A stretch of DNA of 64,000 bases from Geobacter sp. OR-1 (GCF_000813145.1 NZ_BAZF01000002.1:124001-188000), one strand, 5' to 3'. Shown: positions 54,218 to 63,999, numbered from the stretch's first letter. Numbers and translations are program-made. The notes: generated from the sequence alone by a model not told the origin.

Positions 54218-54855
54218 TGTCTAGCGACTTTCTCCCATTGTCCGGAAATAGTATTGTATCGCTTTATAGCAATAGCTGGTGATCCGGCAACGAGGGTGTT
54301 ATCCGGGACATTATTGGCAACCACACTATTAGCAGCCACTATGCAGTGCCTGCCAATGGCAACACCCGGCAAAATTACGCTGTTATTATATAGATAACTC
54401 TGATCGCCTATAGAAACTGGCTTTACTTCTATTTTCTGCCAATTGATAGGAGTGTCAATATCTTCGTACAAATGATTGATATCTGTTATGGTTACATTTG
54501 AAGTAATCACAACATTGTTGCCGATAATAATACTGTTTGCACACGTAATATGAGCATTCTGATGTATTTGTGAGTAATCCCCAATTCTAAATTCAGGCTT
54601 GAATCTTGAATCACCATATGCATCCAATATTTCAATTCTGCAGTTTTTGAATATTATGACATTACTTCCTATTGTTATATATTTAAGGCCAGCCAATAAA
54701 ATTGGTTTATCAATATAGCTTTTAGCACCTACAGATTGCATGAATAAGCTATATAGATAACGTGCCTTTAATCGCAAATAAATAATTTTTATTAAGCCAA
54801 ATAGCTCATATAAAGTACTGTCGGACAATTTTTTTATTATATTAGAAATCTTCAT
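54214..54855 (-). CDS. Hexapeptide-repeat O-acyltransferase
   Basis: 213 residues, left-handed beta helix: repeats such as ITIGSNVIIFKNC, IIGNNVVITSNVTI and VAIGRHCIVAANSVVANN, ending with NTLVAGSPAIAIKRY as in the maltose/galactoside acetyltransferase group. Probably O-acetylates a repeat-unit sugar using acetyl-CoA in the cytoplasm. AT-rich, like the adjoining GT2. An additional N-terminal helix (~1-35) is longer than in the simplest members. Confidence 0.87.
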   Translation of the reverse strand: MKISNIIKKLSDSTLYELFGLIKIIYLRLKARYLYSLFMQSVGAKSYIDKPILLAGLKYITIGSNVIIFKNCRIEILDAYGDSRFKPEFRIGDYSQIHQNAHITCANSIIIGNNVVITSNVTITDINHLYEDIDTPINWQKIEVKPVSIGDQSYLYNNSVILPGVAIGRHCIVAANSVVANNVPDNTLVAGSPAIAIKRYNTISGQWEKVARQ

Positions 54856-54880
54856 GGCTCTGTTTATTCGTCTTTAAGTC

Positions 54881-55810
54881 TCACTTTAAGCGAAAAGTAA
54901 GTTCAATAGCATCACCTTGCTGTAAAACATTTACCAGTTTTGCAAGCCATTGCCCCAGAAGTCGTGCGGGAACGAAATTTATAAGCGCTCCTTCCGACGA
55001 AGTTTTGTTGGAGCGCCTGTTAAGGAAAATCTGCAAACTGCCTATTATCCCGGAATAATCTGCATTATACCGTGTTCTCACTCGGGCAAAACCGTGCTTT
55101 TCCGCCATTTTTGTCAGCGTTGCAACACTGTAATTATAGGTATGCACCGGAGCTCCCAAATACCACCAATATTTACCAAATATCTTTGCATTCAAACTGT
55201 CGATATTGGGTACGCCGATGTGCAACAGCCCATTGGGGCTGATTATTCTCCGCAGTTCCTCAAAGGTTTCATTAGGATTCGGGATGTGTTCAAACGAGTG
55301 ATTCGAGCGGATAAAATCAAAAAAAGATGACGGCAATTTCGCTTCGAGTAACGTCCCGCCAAAGATTTCGAGACCATACTGTTCCCTGCCAAACTGTGCG
55401 GCCTTCAGGCTTGGTTCGACCCCCCACACTTGCCAGCCGAGCCTGCGGTATTCAGCGATGAACTGACCACTGCCGCATCCGATATCGAGCATCCGGCCCG
55501 GTTTTGAAAAAACCGGGTCTTTCGTTTTTATTTCCATTCTTAATAGATTCTTCAGGACCCCCTTGATCCCGCTACTGCTCATATGTGGCTGGTAGGCATA
55601 AAAATCATCGGGATAAAAGGCCGCAAGTTGGCTTTCAGTAGGCATTGGGGACAAAAAAACAAGTCCGCAGTCATTGCATCGTGCGATGGTGAATTCACCG
55701 GGGATGCCGTAGTGACGGTCTCTTGTCTCACACAACAGTGAAGACTGCTTTGATCCGCAAAGTGCACATGCATACCATTGCGTACCTGCTTTTCCCATTA
55801 ACTCAGACAT
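54881..55810 (-). CDS. SAM-dependent methyltransferase with N-terminal zinc-like motif
   Basis: 309 residues from the ATG at 55808-55810; earlier in-frame starts would run into the flippase gene. Two CxxC pairs (CALCGSKQ...CNDCGLVF) form a likely zinc ribbon at ~14-47, then a class I methyltransferase fold with MLDIGCGSGQFIAEYRRLGW, SNHSFEHIPNP and LLHIGVPNIDSL. This ribbon-plus-methyltransferase form is common in polysaccharide loci, where it may methylate or terminate a glycan. The C-terminal end contains a membrane-proximal basic helix. Confidence 0.85.
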   Translation of the reverse strand: MSELMGKAGTQWYACALCGSKQSSLLCETRDRHYGIPGEFTIARCNDCGLVFLSPMPTESQLAAFYPDDFYAYQPHMSSSGIKGVLKNLLRMEIKTKDPVFSKPGRMLDIGCGSGQFIAEYRRLGWQVWGVEPSLKAAQFGREQYGLEIFGGTLLEAKLPSSFFDFIRSNHSFEHIPNPNETFEELRRIISPNGLLHIGVPNIDSLNAKIFGKYWWYLGAPVHTYNYSVATLTKMAEKHGFARVRTRYNADYSGIIGSLQIFLNRRSNKTSSEGALINFVPARLLGQWLAKLVNVLQQGDAIELTFRLK

Positions 55811-55892
55811 ATGAAACACAACCTCAGAGCAACCGAAATCAAATATCAAGAAGTTATACCAAATACCTAACCGCCGGTAAATCCGGGCGGTT

Positions 55893-57413
55893 TCAAATCG
55901 AAGATATCCTGATTTTATCCAGAAAAGTCTTGCGTTCTTCCGCGTCAAGGCCATAAAGCATGATTGCGAACACTATCAAGGTACTGATAAGCGCAAATAG
56001 CAGGATATTGATCTGCCATCCGGTACCTATGAAGAACTCGCAGCCGACATAAAGGGTCACCGGCAGAAAGCAGAGCAGCGGCTTCAGAATACCTTGCCAA
56101 TAGTAGGTTCTGAATTGAAAAGCTATTTTATCCTGAGTGCGGGACATATTGAGCAGTAATTGACCCGTCAACCCGGCAATACTTCCGACAACAGTTCCTA
56201 CTGCAACACCTAGTGCACCGAGCAACCAAGCGAGGAGTATACTGCTCGAAATATTTACTACCCCTTCGATCAAGGGGGTGAGAAGTACCGCCCTCTGGCG
56301 ACCGGTTGCAATCAATAACATTGCATACGGCGATGCAATGAGACGAATGATGTTGCCGACTACAAGAGCCTGGAGGATTAATGTCCCCCCCAGAGCATAG
56401 TCCTTGCCAACCCATACCGTCAGAATTTTCCCCGCAAAGATGACCATGGGAACACTGATCAGCAATAGGACCAAAGAACAGATACGGGTGCTCTTAACGA
56501 GCAAAGAACCGACCTGTTGCGGTGTCCCTGATGCTGATAATGCCGCTCCTGCGGGAATCAGAGGGCTCAAGACTGCATTATGAAATCCAAGGATTAACGT
56601 TATTAAACTTGTCGCAACAGTGTAGTAGGCAACCGCCTTAAAGTCGAACACACCGACAATGGTAGTATCCAGACCGGTGATCATGAGCATTGCCACACTC
56701 CAGACCGTCAAACTCGTACAGTAGGCAATAAGTTCTCGCATCGATGCGGCAGCGACACGCTGAATTGAGATTATTACGAAACGTGCCTCCTGTTTATAGA
56801 CATACCATTGCCAACCATACGTAACAAGATTAGTGACCGCAAAAACGACGGCAAGAGCCGTCAGTTGCCCCCCTTGAATAACCGTGAGAATGAGCAAGCA
56901 CCCCTGCACCGCCTTGCTGACAACGGCGATTTTTGCCGGGATCTTATTTCGCTGTAAACCGACAAAAATGGCATTGGTCGCATTGAACGGCAGACCAAGA
57001 GCCAGTGAGCACCCAACAAGCAGGAGAGCAATGCGCGCATCACCTACTAAATTCACCGGCATTTTATGGAAAATCGAGGGCATCTTCCAGGTGAGAATAC
57101 CCACCATGATAAAACCAATGACTGCGGCGACAGTTAGAATGGCAAATGCGGAGCTGACAATGCGGTTTCGCTGTTCGTCTTCGCTCAGCTCGGTATAATG
57201 AGCGACAAACCGACCAATTGCCGTCTGAATCCCGAAGTTGAGATAGCCCGTGTAAGCACCGATTTGCAGGACAAGCGCCCAGGTTCCATAAACTTCGGTT
57301 GTCAAGTACCGCACCAAGATTGGCGGTAAAACGAGAGCCATGAGCGCCGAAGCGGAACCACTGGCAACATTGGCCAATGCGTTGACTATAAAGCGTTTGC
57401 CGCTGATACCCAA
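55893..57413 (-). CDS. Wzx-type polysaccharide flippase (second copy)
   Basis: 506 residues starting at TTG, fixed by AAGGAGG six bases upstream. Twelve to fourteen membrane helices, with YLTTEVYGTWALVLQIGAYT and GFQTAIGRFV-like text (NFGIQTAIGRFVAHY) near the N-terminus, typical of O-antigen translocases of the MOP superfamily. Pairs naturally with the Wzy and Wzz of this block. Distinct in sequence from the flippase at 30662-32134. Confidence 0.9.
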   Translation of the reverse strand: MGISGKRFIVNALANVASGSASALMALVLPPILVRYLTTEVYGTWALVLQIGAYTGYLNFGIQTAIGRFVAHYTELSEDEQRNRIVSSAFAILTVAAVIGFIMVGILTWKMPSIFHKMPVNLVGDARIALLLVGCSLALGLPFNATNAIFVGLQRNKIPAKIAVVSKAVQGCLLILTVIQGGQLTALAVVFAVTNLVTYGWQWYVYKQEARFVIISIQRVAAASMRELIAYCTSLTVWSVAMLMITGLDTTIVGVFDFKAVAYYTVATSLITLILGFHNAVLSPLIPAGAALSASGTPQQVGSLLVKSTRICSLVLLLISVPMVIFAGKILTVWVGKDYALGGTLILQALVVGNIIRLIASPYAMLLIATGRQRAVLLTPLIEGVVNISSSILLAWLLGALGVAVGTVVGSIAGLTGQLLLNMSRTQDKIAFQFRTYYWQGILKPLLCFLPVTLYVGCEFFIGTGWQINILLFALISTLIVFAIMLYGLDAEERKTFLDKIRISSI

Positions 57414-57513
57414 TAACAGCCTCCTTTTTCATTGAATAGACTGGGTACCGTCGAGACTATACAGAAGAACCGTCATACAGCATGAATTGGGGCACGGTGT
57501 TGTTTTTCACCTG

Positions 57514-58491
57514 TTATTGCTTCACCATCATGTGAACCACGTCCCTCATCCCGCTCCTCGCCTTCCATCCCAGCACCCTGAGCGCTTTTGCAGGATTGCT
57601 GCGACTGACCATTATCTCGGAGGGACGGAGCAGGGAAGGATCGCTTATGACATGGTCATGCCATTCGAGATCGACACAGCTAAAGACCTCGGCAATGAAA
57701 TCCTCCAGAGTGTTGGTCTCACCTGTTGCAATAACATAGTCATCAGCTCTTTCCTGCTGAAGCATTAGCCACATTGCTTCCACATACTCCGGAGCATAGC
57801 CCCAGTCTCGGGCTATGGAGATATTCCCCAGACGAAGACGTTCTCCGCTTCCGGATGCTATCCGTTTGGCTGCCTGGATAATTTTCTGTGTTACAAACCG
57901 CTCGGGGCGAAGCGGAGATTCGTGATTGAAAAGTATTCCTGTGCAGGCAAAAAGCTTGTATGCCTCCCGGTAATTGGCCACTTCCCAGTAGGCGGTGGCC
58001 TTTGCAACGGCGTATGGGCTTCGTGGATGAAAGGGTGTCTGCTCGTCAGCCGGCTCACCCATAGTGTTGCCAAAACATTCGCCGGATCCAGCATTGTAAA
58101 GCTTTACTGGCCTACCAATGAATCGTATGACCTCCAAAAGGTTGAGGGTGCCAACACTGATGCTTTCAAGCGTCTCCACAGGCTGATCAAAAGATAGACC
58201 TACTGAGCTCTGGCCTGCAAGGTTGTATACCTCGTCCGGCTGAACCTTTGCCATGGTCTGTAGAACGCTACGGAAATCATTCATAGCCATTGAATGGAAG
58301 GTGGTCCTTCCCTTGATTCCAAGGCGCTCAAGATTGGTAAACCCGGCCATCTGGGCATCGCGGGCTGTGCCATGTACTTCATAACCTTTACCAAGCAAAA
58401 GCCTCGCAAGATAAGCTCCATCCTGGCCCGATACGCCGCATATCAAGGCTTTCTTAGTTGGACACTCATGGTCTGATGAGATTGAAGTCAC
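57514..58491 (-). CDS. GDP-mannose dehydratase-like SDR (paralogue of gmd)
   Basis: 325 residues starting at GTG. ALICGVSGQDGAYLARLLL, VYNLAGQSSVGLSFDQP, the catalytic region NAGSGECFGNTMGEP, YAVAKATAYWEV and [19 protein letters not shown] follow the GDP-mannose 4,6-dehydratase pattern, and the full enzyme lies at 62950-63999. As a second member in the same locus it could be the 4-reductase that makes GDP-D-rhamnose (RMD type) or a second dehydratase; sequence alone does not decide. 100 bp upstream of the flippase gene. Confidence 0.82.
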   Translation of the reverse strand: MTSISSDHECPTKKALICGVSGQDGAYLARLLLGKGYEVHGTARDAQMAGFTNLERLGIKGRTTFHSMAMNDFRSVLQTMAKVQPDEVYNLAGQSSVGLSFDQPVETLESISVGTLNLLEVIRFIGRPVKLYNAGSGECFGNTMGEPADEQTPFHPRSPYAVAKATAYWEVANYREAYKLFACTGILFNHESPLRPERFVTQKIIQAAKRIASGSGERLRLGNISIARDWGYAPEYVEAMWLMLQQERADDYVIATGETNTLEDFIAEVFSCVDLEWHDHVISDPSLLRPSEIMVSRSNPAKALRVLGWKARSGMRDVVHMMVKQ

Positions 58492-58528
58492 TTACATGCT
58501 CTCTTTTTTTGTTGCGAGATTACCCGAT

Positions 58529-59485
58529 TCATTGCCGTGGCGCATTATAACGCCAGAACCGGCATCCCAGCATTCGCTCTGCAGAACGGAGAAACTTTCC
58601 GAGCGGCTCTTTGCAGCGAAGGAGTTCCAGAAAATCCGAAACCGAATATCTGCCGATAAACGGCAAAGCGGCTATGCCAAGGCGTTTCCGGATCATAGCT
58701 CGATACTCGGCACGGCAGATTCGCGTTTCCTTGGCACTAATCCCGTCAATGTCATTATATAACGCCACTGTTACTGGAAGATACTTGAACAGATACCCTC
58801 CATCGGTCAAACACCTAATACACAAATCCCTGTCAGCAACGATCGAGTAAGAAACATCATACATGAATCGGGAAAACACGCTCCGGGGAAAGAAGACTCC
58901 CTGATGGTTTATCCCTTTGGCAAAGAACTCATAGCGATTGAATGGGCCATTATAAGCTCGCTTACTCCCCATATAAAAAACATCACCATAATAGATGCTC
59001 TCTTCACTGCTCAAAACAGGGACGATGAAGGCCAGACAGTCCAGCATCAGGTCATCCGATCCGATAAAATAGAGCCAGTCCCCTCCCGCAATAGCCACCG
59101 CCTTGTTCAGAGCGTGATAGATTCCCTCGTCCGGTTCACTTACCCAGCAATCTATCTTGTCATCGTATTTGCGCAGGATATCGACAGTTCCGTCTGAGGA
59201 GGCTCCGTCTACGACTATGTATTCAACATTGTCATATGATTGTGCAAGGACACTATTTATACACTCTTCTATACAGTAGGCCCGATTCCGGACTGCGGTT
59301 ATAACCGTGACAAGCGGCTTGTCCGGCACGGAGGCCTTGTAGTACCCCTGTTTGCGCAATCCACCATCGCCAACCCTTTTTTCAGATGAAGGTATCTCTT
59401 GCAGCGTTTTCGGACGCTGGGCAGTCAATCTCCTTGTTGTGGAATATGTGGGATTCAAGCAGATCATAAATGCATGGGGGATCAT
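58529..59485 (-). CDS. Family 2 glycosyltransferase
   Basis: 318 residues from the ATG at 59483-59485, which overlaps the wzz stop (ATGA). A ~60-residue N-terminal tail precedes the GT-A domain: VTVITAVRNRAYCIEECINS, YIVVDGASSDGTVDILRKYD, the metal-binding FIGSDD and NHQGVFFPRSVF. This is the WcaA-like branch with KYD-DKIDCWVSEPDEGIYHA. Cytoplasmic; sugar unknown. 37 bp before the gmd-like gene. Confidence 0.85.
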   Translation of the reverse strand: MIPHAFMICLNPTYSTTRRLTAQRPKTLQEIPSSEKRVGDGGLRKQGYYKASVPDKPLVTVITAVRNRAYCIEECINSVLAQSYDNVEYIVVDGASSDGTVDILRKYDDKIDCWVSEPDEGIYHALNKAVAIAGGDWLYFIGSDDLMLDCLAFIVPVLSSEESIYYGDVFYMGSKRAYNGPFNRYEFFAKGINHQGVFFPRSVFSRFMYDVSYSIVADRDLCIRCLTDGGYLFKYLPVTVALYNDIDGISAKETRICRAEYRAMIRKRLGIAALPFIGRYSVSDFLELLRCKEPLGKFLRSAERMLGCRFWRYNAPRQ

Positions 59486-60672
59486 CGCCAGATCCGTATT
59501 TGCCTTTTGATCGTCTGCCAGCGCTGACGATCTTCCTCCCCCATTTTTTCGGCATATTCGGTTGCAACGGCGAAAACGATTGACACAAAAAAGGAGCAAA
59601 CTGTTGTCAGTATAACGATCAAGGAACGCTTGGGCTTACTTTTTCTGATCGGAACGACAGCATCATCAAGAACCTGTAGAGTCGAAGTTTCCTTTGCTTC
59701 TGCAACTTTTGCAAGTTCATACTGTTTTGTGAGCTGCTCGAATACCGCCTCCTGAACCTTCAGATCACGCATGAAACGAGCATACTGCATGCCGAGACTC
59801 GGGATGCTGCCAACCGTTGGAATCCCCTCGCCCCCATCAGCATATCCGGCATACCGGCTGATTTCGCCGTGCAGACGACGAATAGCAGCCAGCAAAGTCT
59901 TTACTTCGGGACTCTCGTCGGTCTGGTAGCTGCGCAGACTCGCAAGTTGCACCTCACGTGTGGCAAGTTCGGCCTTGAGCCTGGCAACCCCCTCGATTGA
60001 AGCCTTTGCCTGGGAATCGATTTGTATTGCCTTGTTCTGTTGGGCAAACCCCTTCAAAGCCTCTTCAGCCTTTTTCAGGTCACCTTTCACAACCTCCAGA
60101 CGTTTTTCCAGAAATATCCGTTCGCTCCCTGCCTTGACAAGATTGAGCTGAACACTTCGTGCCAAAAGTTCCGACACGCATGCATTTGCAAGACTGGCAG
60201 CAAGTTCCGGCTTCTTACTGTTAGCCGTAATGGTGATTATGCCGTCCTTTCCCGCTTGATACTTGACAACCTTCTCAAACCTTTTGCGAGCGTCATCCAT
60301 ATTTTTTGACTTGAACTCGGTCTGGAGATTCAGTTTCTTGATAACAGCATCGGAAACAGACCGACTTTTGAGAATCCCGACATAAAGGTCAGAACTTCCT
60401 ACAAGTCCACCCAATCCTGCCATACTAGCCAAGCCACCTAGTTGACCTAAGGCTGCGACAAGGCCACTGCCAGAATCCTTTTGCGGCGGCAGAATCCTTG
60501 CCGTCGAAGTATAGATGTTTGGGGTAAGCAACGACCATATTATTGAAATTACTGCTCCGGCAGCCGTAAATGCAAGAATAAACCGTTTCTTTTGCACTAA
60601 AACCAGTAGCAACTCTAGAAGGCTTATCTCACTTTCAAACAGGGTTGACGCTTTTTCGGATTGTTGTTTCAT
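59482..60672 (-). CDS. Wzz-type chain-length determinant protein
   Basis: 396 residues. Two membrane helices (RFILAFTAAGAVISIIWSLL near the N-terminus and SLIVILTTVCSFFVSIVFAV near the C-terminus) enclose a periplasmic coiled-coil domain (~60-340). The proline-containing end (VPIRKSKPKRS) before the second helix is typical. It sets chain length together with Wzy. It has no cytoplasmic tyrosine kinase domain, so it is not a Wzc-type fusion. Gly-rich text near residue 75-100 (GLVAALGQLGGLASMAGLGG) is an odd feature. Confidence 0.9.
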   Translation of the reverse strand: MKQQSEKASTLFESEISLLELLLVLVQKKRFILAFTAAGAVISIIWSLLTPNIYTSTARILPPQKDSGSGLVAALGQLGGLASMAGLGGLVGSSDLYVGILKSRSVSDAVIKKLNLQTEFKSKNMDDARKRFEKVVKYQAGKDGIITITANSKKPELAASLANACVSELLARSVQLNLVKAGSERIFLEKRLEVVKGDLKKAEEALKGFAQQNKAIQIDSQAKASIEGVARLKAELATREVQLASLRSYQTDESPEVKTLLAAIRRLHGEISRYAGYADGGEGIPTVGSIPSLGMQYARFMRDLKVQEAVFEQLTKQYELAKVAEAKETSTLQVLDDAVVPIRKSKPKRSLIVILTTVCSFFVSIVFAVATEYAEKMGEEDRQRWQTIKRQIRIWR

Positions 60673-60712
60673 TAATTCTCCAAGAAATTATGACACTGCG
60701 AACAAATCCGAA

Positions 60713-61999
60713 CTACAACCGCCACATCCTGAAACCGGCGGAGGTAAACAAGGAGCGATCATAGATCCCTTTGACGTCTATCAATACCGGATTGCCCATC
60801 GAAAGGCGTTTCAGTTGATCAATACCCCATTGCGTATACATCTGGTGTGAAACGGCCAGGACGATAGCAGCCGCAGGCTTGAGATCATCCATGGCAACCA
60901 GAGAGACACCATATTCGTGTTTTGCCTCGGACGGATCGGCCAGGGGGTCATGGATCTGGACTTTGATGCCGTAGTCTTCGAGTTCCTTGATGATATCGAT
61001 TACCTTTGAGTTGCGCAGGTCCGGGCAGTTTTCCTTGAAGGTAAGCCCCAGAACCGTTACGGTCGAACCGAGGACATTATGCCCGGCATGGATCATCTCC
61101 TTCACGGTTCGCTGGGCAACGTATTTACCCATGCTGTCGTTGATCCGGCGGCCGGCAAGGATGACCTGCGGTATGTAGCCTATCTTCTCCGCCTTGTGGG
61201 TCAGGTAATACGGATCGACCCCGATACAGTGGCCGCCCACCAGGCCGGGCTTGAATTTGAGAAAATTCCACTTGGTGCCGGCAGCCTCGAGGACGTCATT
61301 CGTGTCAATACCCATACGGTCGAAAATGAGCGCCAGTTCATTCATCAGCGCGATGTTCAGGTCTCTCTGGGTGTTCTCGATCACCTTGGCGGCCTCGGCG
61401 ACCTTGATCGACGACGCCAGATGAACTCCTGCGGTCACAACCGATTCATAGACCGAGGCAACCGTTTCTAGAGTTGCCTCATCGGATCCGGAAACGACCT
61501 TTTTAATCTTGGTGAAGGTGTGCTCCCTGTCCCCGGGATTGATCCTTTCCGGACTGTACCCAACGGTAAAGTCGCTACCGAATTTCAGGCCGGAGATCTT
61601 CTCCAATATCGGAACGCACTCCTCCTCGGTAACGCCCGGATATACGGTGGATTCATAAACAACAACATCACCGGGCTTGAGAGCCCGGCCGACCGTTTCG
61701 GAAGCCCGGCACATCAGCGTCAGATCGGGCTGGTTTGCTTCGTTGACAGGAGTCGGCACAGCCACGATATGAAAATCAGCGGATGCCAGATCTTCGATCC
61801 TGTCCGTGAAAAGGATGTCGGCGGCCTGCAATTCCGCGCCGGTCACCTCGCCGGTCCGATCGATACCGTTACGAAGTTCTGCAATCCGAACCGGGTTGAT
61901 GTCGAATCCGATCGTCCTGCGAACCATGCCGAATGCAACCGCAACCGGAAGCCCGACATACCCCAGCCCTACAACTGAAATAATCCGAGAATTATTCAT
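60713..61999 (-). CDS. UDP-HexNAc 6-dehydrogenase (TviB/WbpO type)
   Basis: 428 residues. VVGLGYVGLPVAVAFG is the NAD site; YESTVYPGVTEEECVPILE and GYSPERINPGDREHTF are typical; the catalytic Cys is in GGHCIGVDPYYLTHKAE; and LGLTFKENCPDLRNSKVIDI starts the C-domain. These residues match TviB/WbpO-like enzymes that oxidise UDP-GlcNAc or UDP-GalNAc to uronic acids rather than UDP-glucose dehydrogenase. The product would add an acidic sugar to the polysaccharide. 27 bp after fcl. Confidence 0.9.
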   Translation of the reverse strand: MNNSRIISVVGLGYVGLPVAVAFGMVRRTIGFDINPVRIAELRNGIDRTGEVTGAELQAADILFTDRIEDLASADFHIVAVPTPVNEANQPDLTLMCRASETVGRALKPGDVVVYESTVYPGVTEEECVPILEKISGLKFGSDFTVGYSPERINPGDREHTFTKIKKVVSGSDEATLETVASVYESVVTAGVHLASSIKVAEAAKVIENTQRDLNIALMNELALIFDRMGIDTNDVLEAAGTKWNFLKFKPGLVGGHCIGVDPYYLTHKAEKIGYIPQVILAGRRINDSMGKYVAQRTVKEMIHAGHNVLGSTVTVLGLTFKENCPDLRNSKVIDIIKELEDYGIKVQIHDPLADPSEAKHEYGVSLVAMDDLKPAAAIVLAVSHQMYTQWGIDQLKRLSMGNPVLIDVKGIYDRSLFTSAGFRMWRL

Positions 62000-62026
62000 G
62001 CAGACCTCTTTAGTAACTGAATCCGA

Positions 62027-62957
62027 TCAGCGCTGTTGCTTCCGGTACCATTCGTATGCCAGCCGCAAACCGTCAGGCAAGGGAACTCGGTGGCTCCACC
62101 CCAGACCGTGCAATCGGGATACGTCCGACAGCTTTCGCGGAGTGCCGTCCGGTTTGGCGGAATCGAAAACGATCTCGCCCCCGAAACCGACGACCTCTTT
62201 TATCGTCAGCGCCAGATCACGAATGGAGATCTCTTCGCCGGTTCCTATGTTTACAAACTCTTTGCCGGAGTATGTTTGCATCAGAAAAACACAGGCATCG
62301 GCAACATCATCCACAAAAATGAATTCGCGCAAGGGAGAACCGGTCCCCCACACTGTGACACTCGCTTCACCATTGACCTTGGCCTCGTGGAATTTTCTCA
62401 TCAATGCCGGCAAAACGTGGGAGGTCTCAAGATCGAAGTTGTCGTTAGGGCCGTATAGGTTGGTGGGCATGCCGGATATGAAGCAACTGCCGTATTGGCG
62501 GTTGTAGAACTCGCACATTTTCAGACCGGCAATCTTTGCCAGTGCATAGGCCTCATTGGTCGGCTCAAGCGGTCCGGTAAGAAGATATTCTTCCTTGATC
62601 GGCTGGGGAGCAAATTTGGGATAGATACAGGTACTCCCCAGGAACAGAAGCTTTTTCACGCCGGCGAGATGCGACTGGTGAATGACATTGGTCTGGATCA
62701 TCAGGTTGTCATAGATGAAGCCGGCCGGGTAGCTGTTGTTTGCGACAATCCCGCCGACACGCGCCGCGGCAAGAAAGACGTAATCAGGCCTTTCCTCTTG
62801 GAAAAAACCCGGCAACCCCCCGCTGGTCACGCAGGTCCAGTTCGTTGCTGGTTCGCAGCAACAGGTTATGGTACCCGTCAGACTCCAGCTTCCGGACAAT
62901 AGCCGAACCTACCAGCCCGGTATGGCCGGCAACATAGATGCGCGCCGCTTTATCCAT
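62027..62957 (-). pseudogene. fcl: GDP-L-fucose synthase, interrupted by a one-base frameshift
   Basis: Makes GDP-L-fucose from the gmd product. The N-terminus begins at the ATG at 62955-62957, overlapping gmd by eight bases, and reads [20 protein letters not shown] (NAD site) to [12 protein letters not shown], then hits TGA at 62784-62786. The rest of the enzyme is in the +1 frame: [20 protein letters not shown], the catalytic SxY of [11 protein letters not shown], and [14 protein letters not shown] down to the stop at 62027. Removing one base from T6 (opposite A6 at 62802-62807) or G6 (opposite C6 at 62816-62821) restores ~309 residues, the normal length. Sequencing error, true inactivation or slippage are all possible. 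Read without the correction, the frame lacks the NAD motif. Confidence 0.88.
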
Positions 62958-63999
62958 TGGCCCGCTTGTCCCGCTCCGCCAATGCCAGATCTGCTGCTAC
63001 CATCATCTCCACAAGAGCGTCGAAACCGGTCTTCGGCTGCCAGCCGAGTTTGGTCCTGGCCTTTGTCGCATCACCCAGCAGCAGGTCAACTTCTGCCGGC
63101 CTGAAGTATTTGGGATCGATCTCGATCAGAACCTTGCCGGTCTTGCTGTCGATCCCCTTTTCCGCAACGCCGCTCCCCTGCCAGGCGATCGGCATGTCAA
63201 GCCTGGAAAATACCCGCTCGGCGAATTCGCGCACCGACCAGGTCTCTCCTGTGGCAACCACATAATCGTCTGGTTCCGATTGTTGAAGCATCAGCCACAT
63301 CGCCTCTACGTAATCGCCGGCAAATCCCCAGTCACGTTTGGCATCAAGATTCCCCAGGTACAGGCGATCCTGGAGACCAACCTTGATCCGCCCAGCGGCG
63401 CGGGTAATCTTTCGGGTGACGAATGTCTCGCCACGCCGCGGCGATTCGTGGTTAAACAGGATGCCGTTGCAGGCGAACAGGCCATAGCTTTCGCGATAAT
63501 TCACGGTTATGTAAAAGGAATAGGCCTTGGCGCAGGCATAGGGGGAACGGGGATAGAAGGGTGTTGTCTCCTTCTGCGGGGTCTCCACCACCTTACCGTA
63601 TAATTCGGATGACGAGGCCTGGTAGAATTTGGTGTTGAGCCCGGTCTCGCGAATCCCTTCAAGAATGCGCACCGCCCCCAAGGCATCGATCTCACCGGTA
63701 TACTCGGGCACGTCAAAGGAAACCCGCACATGGCTCTGCGCTCCCAGATTGTAAATCTCGTCGGGTCTGACATCGCGCAGCACCTTGTTGATCGAACTGG
63801 CATCGTTCAAATCGCCGTAATGCAGGAAAAGCCGGACACCGGTCTCATGTGGGTCACGGTATATCGAGTCTATTCGGCCGGTATTGAAGGATGAAGATCT
63901 TCGGATAATCCCGTGTACTTCATACCCCTTCTGCAACAGCAGTTCGGCAAGATAAGACCCATCCTGGCCGGTAATTCCTGTGATCAAAGCCTTCTTCAT
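62950..63999 (-). CDS. gmd: GDP-mannose 4,6-dehydratase
   Basis: 349 residues, complete: the ATG is at 63997-63999, one base inside the window edge. [20 protein letters not shown] carries the NADP site, [15 protein letters not shown] is the GMD-specific loop, [18 protein letters not shown] and [12 protein letters not shown] hold the catalytic Ser/Thr-Glu and Tyr/Lys, and [20 protein letters not shown] is the family signature. Converts GDP-D-mannose to GDP-4-keto-6-deoxymannose, the precursor for fucose (fcl) and possibly for GDP-D-rhamnose (gmd-like gene). Promoter lies outside the window. Confidence 0.97.
   Translation of the reverse strand: MKKALITGITGQDGSYLAELLLQKGYEVHGIIRRSSSFNTGRIDSIYRDPHETGVRLFLHYGDLNDASSINKVLRDVRPDEIYNLGAQSHVRVSFDVPEYTGEIDALGAVRILEGIRETGLNTKFYQASSSELYGKVVETPQKETTPFYPRSPYACAKAYSFYITVNYRESYGLFACNGILFNHESPRRGETFVTRKITRAAGRIKVGLQDRLYLGNLDAKRDWGFAGDYVEAMWLMLQQSEPDDYVVATGETWSVREFAERVFSRLDMPIAWQGSGVAEKGIDSKTGKVLIEIDPKYFRPAEVDLLLGDATKARTKLGWQPKTGFDALVEMMVAADLALAERDKRANG

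Noticed and set aside
59482-60672. Wzc-type tyrosine autokinase
   Set aside because: The protein ends shortly after the second membrane helix and has no Walker motifs or tyrosine cluster.
60713-61999. UDP-glucose 6-dehydrogenase
   Set aside because: The active-site surroundings and the C-domain match TviB/WbpO-like HexNAc dehydrogenases better.
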